Source: Providencia alcalifaciens (GTDB lineage Bacteria > Pseudomonadota > Gammaproteobacteria > Enterobacterales > Enterobacteriaceae). Taken from it: DNA of 64,000 bases. Shown in pieces: positions 54,854 to 63,813 of this stretch. The notes under the pieces were generated by a model. The model was not told the origin of the DNA. It saw nothing but the letters and a program-made list of their open reading frames with translations, and made no database searches. Numbering within the stretch: the stretch's first letter is position 1; the number at the start of each line of letters is the position of its first letter. The position numbers and the translations under genes are program-made. The DNA lies in NCBI GenBank assembly GCA_025961275.1, contig JAOQNJ010000001.1, positions 3,307,353-3,371,352 of the forward strand. Direction: 5' to 3'.

Positions 54854-55897
54854 ATGTTAAATCAGCAAACGCGCGTGTTGTTGACTAAATATGCTCAAAT
54901 GGTGGCGAAAGCCAGTGGCGCACCCAATGGGCGAGAAATGTTCTCGTTATTACCACCACATGAAAATATTTTGCGTGATCAGATTGTTCATTCTGACGAG
55001 TTTTTGCAACTTATCACTATGTTGATGGTGCAACAAGTAAAAGGCCAAGTCGTTAGTACCGGCAATCCGCAATTGTTCACGGGGCGCGTTAAAGATGGCC
55101 GCTTTAATCGCCAAATGGGCGTTGATGGGAACCAATATGAACTAGTCGAAACTGATTCAGGTTCATATATTCCGTATAACACGTTAACCACGTGGGGCAA
55201 TGCTGGCACTGAAAATGAATTTTTTGAACGTATACAAAACTTTAGTAATCGTTCACTTGCCTTAGACCAATTACGTGTTGGCTTTAATGGTGAAAAAGCA
55301 GCCGTCGGCAATACCGACCCCGAAACTAACCCAATGGGTCAAGATGTTAACAAGGGTTGGCATGCAATTGTTAAAGAAAGAACAGCAAAGCAAATTGTCA
55401 CGGACATTCCTATTTTCGACCGAGTGTCAGCCAATGCCGATGCAAATTCATTAGATGCGCTAGCAGCGGATTTAATTCATACCTACATTCGTGAAGAATT
55501 TCGCAATCACCCAGATTTAGTGGTGTTGGTCGGTAGCGACTTGCTCGCGGCTGATGTAGTGAGCATGTTAAATCGTGTTGATCGTCCGACCGAAAAAGTG
55601 GCCGCACAATTAATTAATCGTGAAATTGCCGGTAAAAAAGCTTACACCCCGCCATTCTTCCCGGCTGACCGCATAACGGTTACAACAACCGCTAACTTAC
55701 ACCTTTATACCCAGTCGGGCACAACATACCGCCGCGCTGATTGGAGTGATGATCGCAAGCGATTTGAAAATAACTATCTGCGAATGGAAGGTTACGCGGT
55801 TGAGTTTGACGAACTTTATGCATCTTATGAAAAAGTTCAAATCGGCGATAACACCGAAGGTGAAGTGAAAGAAGTCAAAGACGAAGGGGAAGAATAG
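54854..55897 (+). CDS. Major capsid protein (P2 N family)
   Basis: The 347-residue HK97-fold protein has the N-terminal segment LLTKYAQMVAKASGAP, cut off in P2 during maturation, then LVETDSGSYIPYNTLTTWGN, GFNGEKAAVGNTDP and KNYLRMEGYAV-like NNYLRMEGYAVEFDELYA at the end. It lies between the scaffold and the small terminase gene, as in P2. Confidence 0.94.
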   Translation: MLNQQTRVLLTKYAQMVAKASGAPNGREMFSLLPPHENILRDQIVHSDEFLQLITMLMVQQVKGQVVSTGNPQLFTGRVKDGRFNRQMGVDGNQYELVETDSGSYIPYNTLTTWGNAGTENEFFERIQNFSNRSLALDQLRVGFNGEKAAVGNTDPETNPMGQDVNKGWHAIVKERTAKQIVTDIPIFDRVSANADANSLDALAADLIHTYIREEFRNHPDLVVLVGSDLLAADVVSMLNRVDRPTEKVAAQLINREIAGKKAYTPPFFPADRITVTTTANLHLYTQSGTTYRRADWSDDRKRFENNYLRMEGYAVEFDELYASYEKVQIGDNTEGEVKEVKDEGEE

Positions 55898-55899
55898 TC

Positions 55900-56604
55900 A
55901 TGTTGACGTTCGGCCAGCGTTTTAAGCGAAAGCAAGAAGCTAAAGCCGCCTTACGCTCGGGGGAATCTCTCGCGCCAAGCCCTGAGAGTTTACATATTCA
56001 ACGTCATGAACTTCAAGCTGATGTTGAGTATGTGGCCGCTTTACCGACCCGGGCTGACCGAACGGATCATAAACGTGATGTCTTATTACCAAAATGGCTG
56101 CCCCTTGTAGAACGGTATTTAGACGCTGAAAAAGTGCATCAAAATCCGATTTTTGCATGGTGCATTATTTGGTTATTTGATGTGGGTGATTTTGATAAAG
56201 CCTTGGATTATGCGGATATTGCTATCTCTCAGGGACAACAAACCCCAGACAGATTAAAACGCGAATTCAGTGCTTTTGTAGCCGATACGATAATGGAATG
56301 GTCGGAAACACAAAACGCGTTAGGCCACAGTGTTGAGCCTTATTTTAGCCGTACATTTCAAAATATGCGTGAAAAATGGCGATTGCATGAAGAAATCAAC
56401 GCCAAGTGGTTTAAGTTCGCGGGTTTATTGCTGCTGAATGACCACAACGGTAAGCCGCTACCGAGCGCCATTGAAGATGTTGAAATTTTACAAAATGCTG
56501 ATGATTTACTGGCTCAGGCGGAAAAATTCAACCCACTGGTTGGCGTAAAAACGATGCGCAATAAGATTGCGATGCGTATCAATAAATTAACGTCTGAGTC
56601 TTAA
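55900..56604 (+). CDS. Terminase small subunit (P2 M family)
   Basis: The 234-residue protein binds the cos region and recruits the large subunit. Family blocks are LPKWLPLVERYLDAEKVHQN, VTNPIFAW-type NPIFAWCIIWLFDVGDFDKA and KFAGLLLLNDHNGKPLPSAI. It starts 2 bases after the capsid stop. A structured non-coding element follows it. Confidence 0.92.
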   Translation: MLTFGQRFKRKQEAKAALRSGESLAPSPESLHIQRHELQADVEYVAALPTRADRTDHKRDVLLPKWLPLVERYLDAEKVHQNPIFAWCIIWLFDVGDFDKALDYADIAISQGQQTPDRLKREFSAFVADTIMEWSETQNALGHSVEPYFSRTFQNMREKWRLHEEINAKWFKFAGLLLLNDHNGKPLPSAIEDVEILQNADDLLAQAEKFNPLVGVKTMRNKIAMRINKLTSES

Positions 56605-56609
56605 CAACT

Positions 56610-56685
56610 GCCGCAACGGCCATGCGGTCACGATGGAGGGTGAAAACTGTGTGTTTTCTCGCCGTGGAAATCGTTGTACCGCATG
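56610..56685 (+). other. Structured non-coding element between M and L
   Basis: Nested pairing is visible: catgcggt (56621-56628) with accgcatg (56678-56685), acgat (56630-56634) with atcgt (56670-56674), and gaaaac with gttttc (56642-56658). A short gccg-caa-cggc hairpin precedes it. It fills the only sizeable gap in the head operon and would form a long RNA hairpin. Confidence 0.55.
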
Positions 56686-56704
56686 TCTATTTAAGGGTTA
56701 ACAC

Positions 56705-57178
56705 ATGAAAGCGCCAGACTTGGGTTTTAGTGCTAAACAAATGGAATATCCAGACCTCCCCGTCACCAATGGCGAAAGTTTCTGGCCAGATTTAAATGTC
56801 GGTGAGTTTAAGCGTTCTCGCTCATTACCGCCGAGTATTCCAGATGAAACGCTAGGACAGGCTTTATTAGCCACTATGGCTGAATTAAATAAAGTGTTAG
56901 CCCCTACCGCTGAACATTGGAAAGCCAGAAGCATTAAAACGGCCAATGATGCACCGGGCGGAAAAATGGGTAATGAAAGCCAATTAACCGCGCAATATAA
57001 AAAAGCGGCCTATGCTCGCGCTAAAGCGGATTTAATCGGTGAGTTTGCCATTGTTGGACGACGTGACAGCCATCCGACCCAAGGCAGCGACGAAACACCA
57101 CAGCGATTACTGGCCGAAGCTTCAAACGTGATCCGCAATATGTTGGATTTACCCCGGGTTGGTGTGCACAGCCTATGA
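56705..57178 (+). CDS. Head completion protein (P2 L family)
   Basis: The 157-residue protein closes the packaged head and prepares it for tail joining. Family blocks are NGESFWPDLNVGEFKRSRSL and YKKAAYARAKADLIGEF, and the C-terminus reads EASNVIRNMLDLPRVGVHSL. Its stop overlaps the next start (ATGA). Order L-R-S follows P2. Confidence 0.9.
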   Translation: MKAPDLGFSAKQMEYPDLPVTNGESFWPDLNVGEFKRSRSLPPSIPDETLGQALLATMAELNKVLAPTAEHWKARSIKTANDAPGGKMGNESQLTAQYKKAAYARAKADLIGEFAIVGRRDSHPTQGSDETPQRLLAEASNVIRNMLDLPRVGVHSL

Positions 57179-57657
57179 ATCAATTAGAAAAGTTAGTTCA
57201 ATTTCTAAATGAAAACGTCCCTGAATGGGTTATGCAAAAAACTAACCTCTACATGGATGATGGGAAACTCTCGCGTGACTCGAAAAATTTGGGATTAGGT
57301 CAACGCCGCTTTGGCATTTTCAAATATACCGCGATCTTAGATTGGGATTCATTCCCTTACAAAGAATACCCGCCGGCAAATATCTACGCCATGATTTTAG
57401 GCTGGCTAGATGAGAACGGAAATGAATTGCGGAATGAGTTGAATTTAGCCGATCCCGATGTAGATATTAATTTCGATGAAGAATACACCTCGCCGATGGT
57501 AATAAGTATTGAACTTGCGGAAAGTATCAACGGTATACCCGATGAAAACGGCGATATTCTTTATCGTGGGGAGCGCTGGAAATTAGAGCACCCAGAAACC
57601 TATACCGCTATTTCCGGAACACTTAATTCAATCGATAAATCGGGCGCACCATTATGA
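57175..57657 (+). CDS. Tail completion protein (P2 R family)
   Basis: The 160-residue protein starts MNQLEKLVQFLNENVPEWVM. It has ILDWDSFPYKEYPPANIYAM and a WKLEHPE region near the end, as in P2 R-like proteins needed for finishing the tail. It is coupled by ATGA overlaps to both neighbours. Confidence 0.85.
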   Translation: MNQLEKLVQFLNENVPEWVMQKTNLYMDDGKLSRDSKNLGLGQRRFGIFKYTAILDWDSFPYKEYPPANIYAMILGWLDENGNELRNELNLADPDVDINFDEEYTSPMVISIELAESINGIPDENGDILYRGERWKLEHPETYTAISGTLNSIDKSGAPL

Positions 57658-58385
57658 AAATAACCGGCGGCTTACGAAGCGACCAACGAAAAGAGCTAGT
57701 TAAAGCCCTTGACCAGTTGGAAATGCCGGCTAAAAAACGTCAGCGTTTATTGTGGCGTATTGCGAAATTGGGCGTTATTGCCGCTGCAAAGCGTAACCAG
57801 CGTAATCAAACCGATCCCGAGGGCAACGCGTGGCCAAAAAGAAAACGCGGTAAAAAGAAAATGTTATCTGGGTTAGTAAAGGTGCTGCATATTCGCGAAA
57901 TGCCCGAAATAGCCGCCGTTCGAATTTATTTAAAAGGTGGAAAGTACCACAGCGGCGGAAAACCGATATCAGCCGGCTTAATTGGTGCCGTTCACCAAGA
58001 AGGCGCATCAATTACGGTGAATGGTGGCCAGATTAAGAATGAACAAAAAGACAGTAACAATAAAAACGATGGCGGCACAGTGCCAAGCGCAACTAAGAGC
58101 CAAGCCAAAAGATTAAAACGACTCGGTTATAAACGTTGGAACGGTCGCCGGTATGTTTCCGTACCAGTAAAAGTGATTGAAGCCACGATGACTTATAACC
58201 AAGCCGGCTTATTAATTCGCAAATTACGCGGAAAGCCGGCTAAAAAAACATGGCATGTCGAAATTCCTTCCCGCGTCTTTTTGGGTATGAGTGACGATGA
58301 TTTTAATAAAGTATTAGCGCGACAACTCCAAGGCATTAATTTTGGCTGGAATGTAAAAGCGCAGGATATTAAAGGAAAACAATAA
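57654..58385 (+). CDS. Phage virion morphogenesis protein (P2 S family)
   Basis: The 243-residue basic protein has the family blocks ALDQLEMPAKKRQRLLWRIA, AAKRNQRNQTDPEGNAWPKR and EIPSRVFLGMSDDDFNKVLA. It finishes the head-proximal end of the tail. It is longer than P2 S (about 150) because of a Gln/Asn/Lys-rich insertion near residues 120-165. It overlaps the sheath gene by one base (TAATG). Confidence 0.9.
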   Translation: MKITGGLRSDQRKELVKALDQLEMPAKKRQRLLWRIAKLGVIAAAKRNQRNQTDPEGNAWPKRKRGKKKMLSGLVKVLHIREMPEIAAVRIYLKGGKYHSGGKPISAGLIGAVHQEGASITVNGGQIKNEQKDSNNKNDGGTVPSATKSQAKRLKRLGYKRWNGRRYVSVPVKVIEATMTYNQAGLLIRKLRGKPAKKTWHVEIPSRVFLGMSDDDFNKVLARQLQGINFGWNVKAQDIKGKQ

Positions 58386-59527
58386 TGACTTGGCCAACTG
58401 TCACTATCAACCAGCTAAACCAACGCCAAGGGCGAATTAATGAAATTGAGCGCACCGTTTTATTCATCGGTACAGGCACTGAAAGCATATTAATCGCGGT
58501 CAATTCGCAGTCAGATTTATCCGTCGAGCTCGTTAAAGCGGGTAAAACATTACGTGATCACGTTATTGCCGCACAGCGAAACGGCGGCCAAAACTGGCAA
58601 GCCTACACGATCATTATGCCCGAAGTGAGCAAAACAGAAGATTACATAACAGCCATTATTGACGCCCAAGACATTATTTCCGTTGAGGGATGCGTGGTAT
58701 TGACTGAGTTTAAAGAAGCTGCTGCAGCAAGAACGGCAATTAATCAATTTTCTGCATTGCGTGAAACACTCATTAGCCGCTTTGGTCGTTGGGTATGGTT
58801 TACGCTTACCCTTGCGAATCCTAACGCACTGACTGCCCCCGCAACGTGGGAAAAGTACCTCACGTTTGTCGCATCCGTTGCAAAAGACATTGCCGCCCCG
58901 GCTATTTCGCTTGTTCCATCCCTTTGGGGGAATGATGCGGGCGTATTGGCGGGTCGTTTATGTCGTCGTGATGTCACGATTGCCGATAGCCCCGCACGTG
59001 TAAAAACAGGGGCATTAATCAGCCTTGGGGCGGATTCGGCTGATATGCCAACCGATGCCAGCGGCGTCGATATCGATTTAGCCACACTTCGCGCCATGCA
59101 CGATTTACGCCTTAGTGTGCCGATGTGGTATCCAGACTATGAAGGTTTTTATTGGTCTGATGGCAATACGTTAGAAGTGAAAGGCGGTGATTATCCCGTT
59201 ATTGAATATCTGCGCATTGTTGATAAAGCCGCACGTAAAATCCGAATTCGCGCGATTGCCAAGATTGCAGATCGCAGCATGAACAGCACGCCAGCGAGTA
59301 TTGCAGCTCATCAAATGTATTTTAGCGCTCCATTGCGTGAGATGAGCCGTAGCACACAAATTCAAGGAATTACCTTCCCCGGTGAAATAGAGCCACCGAA
59401 AGAAGATGCGATTTCGATCCACTGGAAAAGCAAAGAATCGGTTGAAGTGTTCATGGTTGTGAAACCTTACGCGTCACCGAAAGAAATCACCGTCGGCATT
59501 ATTCTCGACGCAACATTAGAGGGCTAG
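58385..59527 (+). CDS. Tail sheath protein, DUF2586 (HP1 type)
   Basis: The 380-residue protein is of the DUF2586 type found in HP1-like phages in the place of the contractile sheath. Blocks seen are QGRINEIERTVLFIGTG, VSVPMWYPDYEGFYWSDGN-like LSVPMWYPDYEGFYWSDG and YFSAPLREMSRSTQIQGITF. The P2 sheath FI is not similar, so the tail is of HP1 rather than P2 kind. The tube gene follows after 3 bases. Confidence 0.85.
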   Translation: MTWPTVTINQLNQRQGRINEIERTVLFIGTGTESILIAVNSQSDLSVELVKAGKTLRDHVIAAQRNGGQNWQAYTIIMPEVSKTEDYITAIIDAQDIISVEGCVVLTEFKEAAAARTAINQFSALRETLISRFGRWVWFTLTLANPNALTAPATWEKYLTFVASVAKDIAAPAISLVPSLWGNDAGVLAGRLCRRDVTIADSPARVKTGALISLGADSADMPTDASGVDIDLATLRAMHDLRLSVPMWYPDYEGFYWSDGNTLEVKGGDYPVIEYLRIVDKAARKIRIRAIAKIADRSMNSTPASIAAHQMYFSAPLREMSRSTQIQGITFPGEIEPPKEDAISIHWKSKESVEVFMVVKPYASPKEITVGIILDATLEG

Positions 59528-59530
59528 ACA

Positions 59531-59989
59531 ATGAGTTCAAGAATCGGCGGTCAAGCATTTGACATCACTCTTGGGACTGAAACTATTCATGTTGAATCGG
59601 TTACTTGCGACATTACCGATGATACAGCCACCGCGTTTACACGTGGTATGCCAGACGGATTTGTCAATGGTAAAGCCAGTGCAGAAGGTGAATTTGAGTT
59701 TGATGTACAGAACTTTAAAAAAATTACTGCATCAGCACGTTCGGCAGGGTCTTACAGAAAAGTCCCCCTGACCGACATTTTATTTTATGCCAATACCGGT
59801 GATGAAGAATTAAAAGTTGAAGTTTTTGGCGTGAAATTAATTGTTACATCACCTTTGTCAGGATTAAACCCAGAAGGTGGCGAAAAAACTAAACAGAAAG
59901 TGAAGTTTTTAGTTACTAGCCCTGAATTTATTCGTATCGATGGCGTGCCTATTTTGTCAGAAGATGACGTGCGCGGCTTAATCGGCTAA
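59531..59989 (+). CDS. Tail tube protein, DUF2597 type
   Basis: The 152-residue protein starts MSSRIGGQAFDITLGTETIH and ends in LSEDDVRGLIG. By size, position after the sheath gene and family it should build the inner tail tube. I place the family by eye and by its HP1-like neighbours. Confidence 0.82.
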   Translation: MSSRIGGQAFDITLGTETIHVESVTCDITDDTATAFTRGMPDGFVNGKASAEGEFEFDVQNFKKITASARSAGSYRKVPLTDILFYANTGDEELKVEVFGVKLIVTSPLSGLNPEGGEKTKQKVKFLVTSPEFIRIDGVPILSEDDVRGLIG

Positions 59990-59998
59990 GGGGATGAA

Positions 59999-60331
59999 AT
60001 GCCAGAAAAAGATACGGGATTTTGGCTGTCATTAATTCTCTGGGCGAAAATCAACTTACCCTTTGCATTAGGGGGATTTATGGCAGGAATTACAGGCACA
60101 TTTAGAGAAAAACGAGAGGGTAGCGGATGGAAGCGAGCGATTAGTGAAGGCCTGATGTGCGGTTGCTTCGCGATAGCTTTTATCAGTGCGTTTGAAGTGA
60201 TTGGGCTTCATGAAAAATTAGCCCAATTGTTTGGGTGTGCCATTGGCTTTATGGGCACTAAAAAAATATCGACGTGGATTGAAGAACTATTTAATTACTT
60301 CAAGGTGCGTTTTTTTGGAAAAAAATTATGA
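59999..60331 (+). CDS. Holin
   Basis: The 110-residue protein has two or three hydrophobic segments (LPFALGGFMAGITGTF, GLMCGCFAIAFISAFEVIGL, LFGCAIGFMGT) and a charged C-terminus. It directly precedes the endolysin. It should form the membrane lesion that times lysis. The ribosome site AGGGGATG is strong. Confidence 0.85.
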   Translation: MPEKDTGFWLSLILWAKINLPFALGGFMAGITGTFREKREGSGWKRAISEGLMCGCFAIAFISAFEVIGLHEKLAQLFGCAIGFMGTKKISTWIEELFNYFKVRFFGKKL

Positions 60332-60660
60332 AATTAAGCGAAAAGCAAGCCTTATTTACCGTGATGATCGCTCAACTCATTTATTGGGCGGATGAGCAAG
60401 GGTATCGACTGACTTTTGGTGAAGCTTACCGCACACCAGAACAGGCAGAAATCAATGCTAAAAATGGCAAGGGCATTAAGAATAGCCTTCATACGCAACG
60501 CCTAGCGGTTGATTTTAATTTATTTATTAACGGGGAATATCGACCTGATACACCAAGTTATAAACCATTAGGAGAATTTTGGGAATCGATTGGCGGTACT
60601 TGGGGCGGGCGTTTTAACGATGGGAATCATTTTTCGCTCGAACATAACGGCGCGAAATGA
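60328..60660 (+). CDS. Endolysin, M15-family peptidase
   Basis: The 110-residue protein resembles VanY/M15 peptidases: RLTFGEAYRTPEQAE, the zinc block SLHTQRLAVDFNLFING (His and Asp) and the last His in GRFNDGNHFSLEH. It should cut the peptide stem of peptidoglycan. It is a single compact domain with no signal peptide, so the holin is needed for release. It overlaps both neighbours by 4 bases. Confidence 0.9.
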   Translation: MKLSEKQALFTVMIAQLIYWADEQGYRLTFGEAYRTPEQAEINAKNGKGIKNSLHTQRLAVDFNLFINGEYRPDTPSYKPLGEFWESIGGTWGGRFNDGNHFSLEHNGAK

Positions 60661-61025
60661 TGAAAGCTATCCCCTTAGTAGCAATTTTTATTGTTGGGCT
60701 AGTTGCTATTGCTAGTTTCGGCGCGGGTTGGCAATCAGCCAACTGGCAACGCGACAGTGTCGAGTTAGTCATACAGCAAGCTGCAAAAGCCGCAGGGGAT
60801 AAAGCAACACAAGAAACGTTAAAGGTATCTAGCGAATCATCGGAAAAGCTAGAACAGCAATTAGAGGATATACGCAATGCACCGCCAAAAGAAATCAGAA
60901 CTGAGATCATTAAGCCGGTGTTTACTAATGTGTGCCTTAGCCCTGAATTTGTCAGCATGTATAACGACACCGCCGAACGGATTGAGCGTACCTTATCAGG
61001 CCAATCTATTAAAAAAGTGCCCTGA
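60657..61025 (+). CDS. Inner-membrane spanin (Rz-like)
   Basis: The 122-residue protein has an N-terminal signal anchor (IPLVAIFIVGLVAIASFGAG) and a periplasmic helical stretch rich in Gln, Glu and Lys. It pairs with the embedded o-spanin to fuse the inner and outer membranes at lysis. The start is ATG 60657 or 60660. Confidence 0.85.
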   Translation: MMKAIPLVAIFIVGLVAIASFGAGWQSANWQRDSVELVIQQAAKAAGDKATQETLKVSSESSEKLEQQLEDIRNAPPKEIRTEIIKPVFTNVCLSPEFVSMYNDTAERIERTLSGQSIKKVP

Positions 61026-61164
61026 AAATCTACCGCGATTAAATGGCCAAACAGGTAAAGATGCAGGCGAAGTATTAACCGAAAATCAAACGATTTACGG
61101 CGATTGTGCCGCACGACATAACCAATTAGTGACCGAAATTAAAAAAAGAGGAAATATGCAATGA
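60877..61164 (+). CDS. Outer-membrane lipoprotein spanin (Rz1-like)
   Basis: The 95-residue protein starts inside the i-spanin gene in a different frame. It has a basic N-terminus, a hydrophobic core and the lipobox LSAC (Cys at about residue 28), followed by a Pro-containing linker. The overlap of 149 bases is the usual Rz/Rz1 arrangement. The 3' half continues past the i-spanin stop and carries a further soluble stretch. Confidence 0.82.
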   Translation: MHRQKKSELRSLSRCLLMCALALNLSACITTPPNGLSVPYQANLLKKCPENLPRLNGQTGKDAGEVLTENQTIYGDCAARHNQLVTEIKKRGNMQ

Positions 61165-61436
61165 GCGAGAAGCAAAGCAACGTGATCACATTAATTGTCG
61201 CGGGAACAGAACTTAAATTTGAACCGACATTAGTCGCTTATAACAAAGCTATTAATGAAGTTGCCCGCACCGAAAATCCAGTTGGAACATTTACCACTTA
61301 TTTAGAACGTATTGTGACACCTGAAAGCCGCGAAAAGCTAAAAGGTTTACTGAGTCATCCGGGATTACCCGTGATGTTGGCCAAAAAAATTAATGAAATT
61401 TTTGCGCCTGAAATTGAGATCGAAATAAAGGAATAA
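61161..61436 (+). CDS. Tail assembly chaperone, short form
   Basis: The 91-residue protein (MSEKQSNVITLIVAGTELKF to IEIEIKE) precedes the tape measure gene. It matches in size and position the short product of P2 E and lambda G. It is followed at once by an open region in the -1 frame, so a longer fused form is likely. Confidence 0.8.
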   Translation: MSEKQSNVITLIVAGTELKFEPTLVAYNKAINEVARTENPVGTFTTYLERIVTPESREKLKGLLSHPGLPVMLAKKINEIFAPEIEIEIKE

Positions 61437-61624
61437 CCGCCCTAGCCGCTGGCATTCGTGAGAACCCGTTAGAGCAATGGATGATTTTACGCCGGCATCT
61501 ATTGCCTAACGAGCCAGACGATAAAATCAGCTTGGCGCGGGCTATATGGCTAGCTGAATATATTTATCAGCGCGATACAAACAGTACGCACCAAGGGATT
61601 GTTAACGCATTCAACGGTAATTAA
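61418..61624 (+). CDS. Frameshift extension of the tail chaperone (-1 frame)
   Basis: The -1 frame is open from 61418 to the TAA at 61622-61624. It reads GITALAAGIRENPLEQWMIL onward, a protein-like sequence with no start or ribosome site of its own. The slip should occur between 61418 and the stop at 61434, for example on the A-AAG in gaaataaagg. The fusion would be about 153 residues, like lambda GT or P2 E+E'. Confidence 0.7.
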   Translation, partial: DRNKGITALAAGIRENPLEQWMILRRHLLPNEPDDKISLARAIWLAEYIYQRDTNSTHQGIVNAFNGN

Positions 61625-61626
61625 AT

Positions 61627-63813
61627 ATGAAAGAACTTTCGTTTTTACTTGGACTAAAAAATAATTTAAGCGCCCCATTAGGTCAGGCGCAAAAGTCCGT
61701 GCAACAATTTGCGAAAAGTTCACAAGATGCGTTTGCAAAAGTCGGAGTCGGTGTTGCCGGTTTATGGGGCGTTGTGACTGGCGTTAAAAGTTTATTGAGT
61801 CCCGCTCACCAAGTACAACAAGCCCTTGATGAGTTATCAACGCGCAATGTGAGCACGCAAACACTAGATAAAGTTTATCAAGAAGCCCAAGCCTTTAGCA
61901 CCGCTTTTGGCAAATCTGCCGCCGATTTTATCAGCTCGGCCACTATCATTCGTTCTGAAATAGGTGGCATTACAGATGATGAACTACCTCGTTACACCAA
62001 GGCCATTAATACCTTAGCAACCGCCAGTAAAACCAGTGCGCAAGGTGCCGCTAATTATATGTCTGAAATGGCGAACAATTTTCAATCAACCGCTAAAACG
62101 ATGGGAAATATTCCGTTTGCGGAAATGATGGCCAGTAAATCGGCTTACATGGTGCAAAACTTTGGCGCGGGCTTAGCTGAAATGCAAGAACTGGTTAAGT
62201 CGAGTAAAAACACCGGCACGCAATTTGGCGTCAGTATGGATGAGCAATTTTCAGTGATGGGTATGCTAAACATGACCAAAGGCACTGAGGGCGGCGGTAT
62301 CTATGACGCGTTTCTAAAAAGTGCGGTGCAAGGTGGCCAAAAACTCGGGGTTAGCCTTACCGATGCCAAAGGCCAGATGTTAGCCTTTCCCGATATTCTC
62401 GACAAATTACAATCTAAATTTGGCAAAACTATTGAGGGAAATATTAAGGCACAAAATGCCTTAAATTCTGCCTTTGGTGATGGTGCGCAAGCTCTAACGG
62501 CCGCATGGGGACAGGCTGATAAATTACGCCAACATATTCATCAATTAGGCAATACCCAAAGCCTAGACAGGTCTACCGAAATGGCTATGAAAATGACGGA
62601 TATGTGGTCAAGATTGGGCGCGGTATGGGAACGAATGCGGGTATCACTTGGGATGCGTTTGTTACCGGCTATTTCCCCATTGGTGAATAAAGTTGTTGAA
62701 ATAGGCACTAAATTTGCCAAGTGGATGGATATGTTTCCGAATATCACCCGTTGGTTAGGCTATATCACACTCGGGGTGCTTGCCTTTGGTGCCGCCGGTG
62801 CAGTAACTAACATTGTCCTTGGGGTATCTCGTTTTCTTTGGATGGGGTTATTACCGCTTTGGAAAGTAGGTGCGGGAGCATTAGCGTTATTAACCGGGAA
62901 AATGAATCTTATGTCAAAAGCCGGTATTGCCATGACCAATATATTTAAGTGGTTACGCGTTGGGTTTGGCGCAGTCAGAGCCGGCGCGATTGCCGCCGCC
63001 GGTGGTTTTGCTGCGATTACATGGCCAGTGTTGGCGATTATTGCTGTGATCGCCGCTTTAGTCGTGGCAGTTGTGAAATTCTGGCAGCCAATTAAAGCCT
63101 TTATTACCGGCTTTATTGAGGGGTTTTCAGATGCTTTTGACGCCTTAGCGCCAATATCACCCGCATTTAGTCTAATTGGTGATGCCATATCTTATGTATG
63201 GCAAGGAGTAAAAGACCTATTCGGCTGGTTCTCTGACCTGTTAACCCCGATCCAATACACCAAAGATGAATTAGACGGCGCAACCAATGCCGGCCGCTCG
63301 TTTGGCCAAAATGTAGCGGCCGCAATTCGGTTGATGATGTTACCCATTGATTTAGTTGTCCAAGGTATCAGCAAGTTGTGGGGAATGATGTCCGAAACTA
63401 TAGACAATGTAAAAGCCGGCTGGAATGACCTAAATGACTGGTTCGGCAATTTCTCATTTTCGGATGCATTTGTAAAAATCGGTGACGATATCATGGCGGT
63501 ATTTGAAGGCGTTTGGAACTGGATTAAAGAATCCTTTGCGGGAATTTATAACACCATTGCGTCAGGCTTAAATAATATTCCGGGTATCAGTTTAGATTTG
63601 ATCCCCGCACCGGGAAGCGAGTCACAATTACCCACCGCGCCGGGTGCAGGTATTGGCGCTGTAGTTGGTGCAGGAATTGGAAAACAAATTGCAAGCCAAA
63701 GTGCATCAGGTACACCAACGAAAAAAACCGATATTGCAACCGTGAATATTTACCCACAAAACCAAGAAACATTTAACAGTTTATTGGAATCAAGGGAGCT
63801 TGACGCGGGATGA
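61627..63813 (+). CDS. Tail tape measure protein
   Basis: The 728-residue protein sets tail length. It begins MKELSFLLGLKNNLSAPLGQ and has long helical regions. Hydrophobic segments (WLGYITLGVLAFGAAGAVTN and VLAIIAVIAALVVAVVKFW) lie in the middle, and a Pro/Gly/Ala-rich tail follows. It comes directly after the chaperone pair. A start-stop overlap (ATGA) links it to the next gene. Confidence 0.93.
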   Translation: MKELSFLLGLKNNLSAPLGQAQKSVQQFAKSSQDAFAKVGVGVAGLWGVVTGVKSLLSPAHQVQQALDELSTRNVSTQTLDKVYQEAQAFSTAFGKSAADFISSATIIRSEIGGITDDELPRYTKAINTLATASKTSAQGAANYMSEMANNFQSTAKTMGNIPFAEMMASKSAYMVQNFGAGLAEMQELVKSSKNTGTQFGVSMDEQFSVMGMLNMTKGTEGGGIYDAFLKSAVQGGQKLGVSLTDAKGQMLAFPDILDKLQSKFGKTIEGNIKAQNALNSAFGDGAQALTAAWGQADKLRQHIHQLGNTQSLDRSTEMAMKMTDMWSRLGAVWERMRVSLGMRLLPAISPLVNKVVEIGTKFAKWMDMFPNITRWLGYITLGVLAFGAAGAVTNIVLGVSRFLWMGLLPLWKVGAGALALLTGKMNLMSKAGIAMTNIFKWLRVGFGAVRAGAIAAAGGFAAITWPVLAIIAVIAALVVAVVKFWQPIKAFITGFIEGFSDAFDALAPISPAFSLIGDAISYVWQGVKDLFGWFSDLLTPIQYTKDELDGATNAGRSFGQNVAAAIRLMMLPIDLVVQGISKLWGMMSETIDNVKAGWNDLNDWFGNFSFSDAFVKIGDDIMAVFEGVWNWIKESFAGIYNTIASGLNNIPGISLDLIPAPGSESQLPTAPGAGIGAVVGAGIGKQIASQSASGTPTKKTDIATVNIYPQNQETFNSLLESRELDAG

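Noticed and set aside
56610-56685. Retron or tRNA-like RNA at the structured element
   Set aside because: No reverse transcriptase gene is nearby, and no anticodon or acceptor arrangement fits. It stays an unassigned structure.
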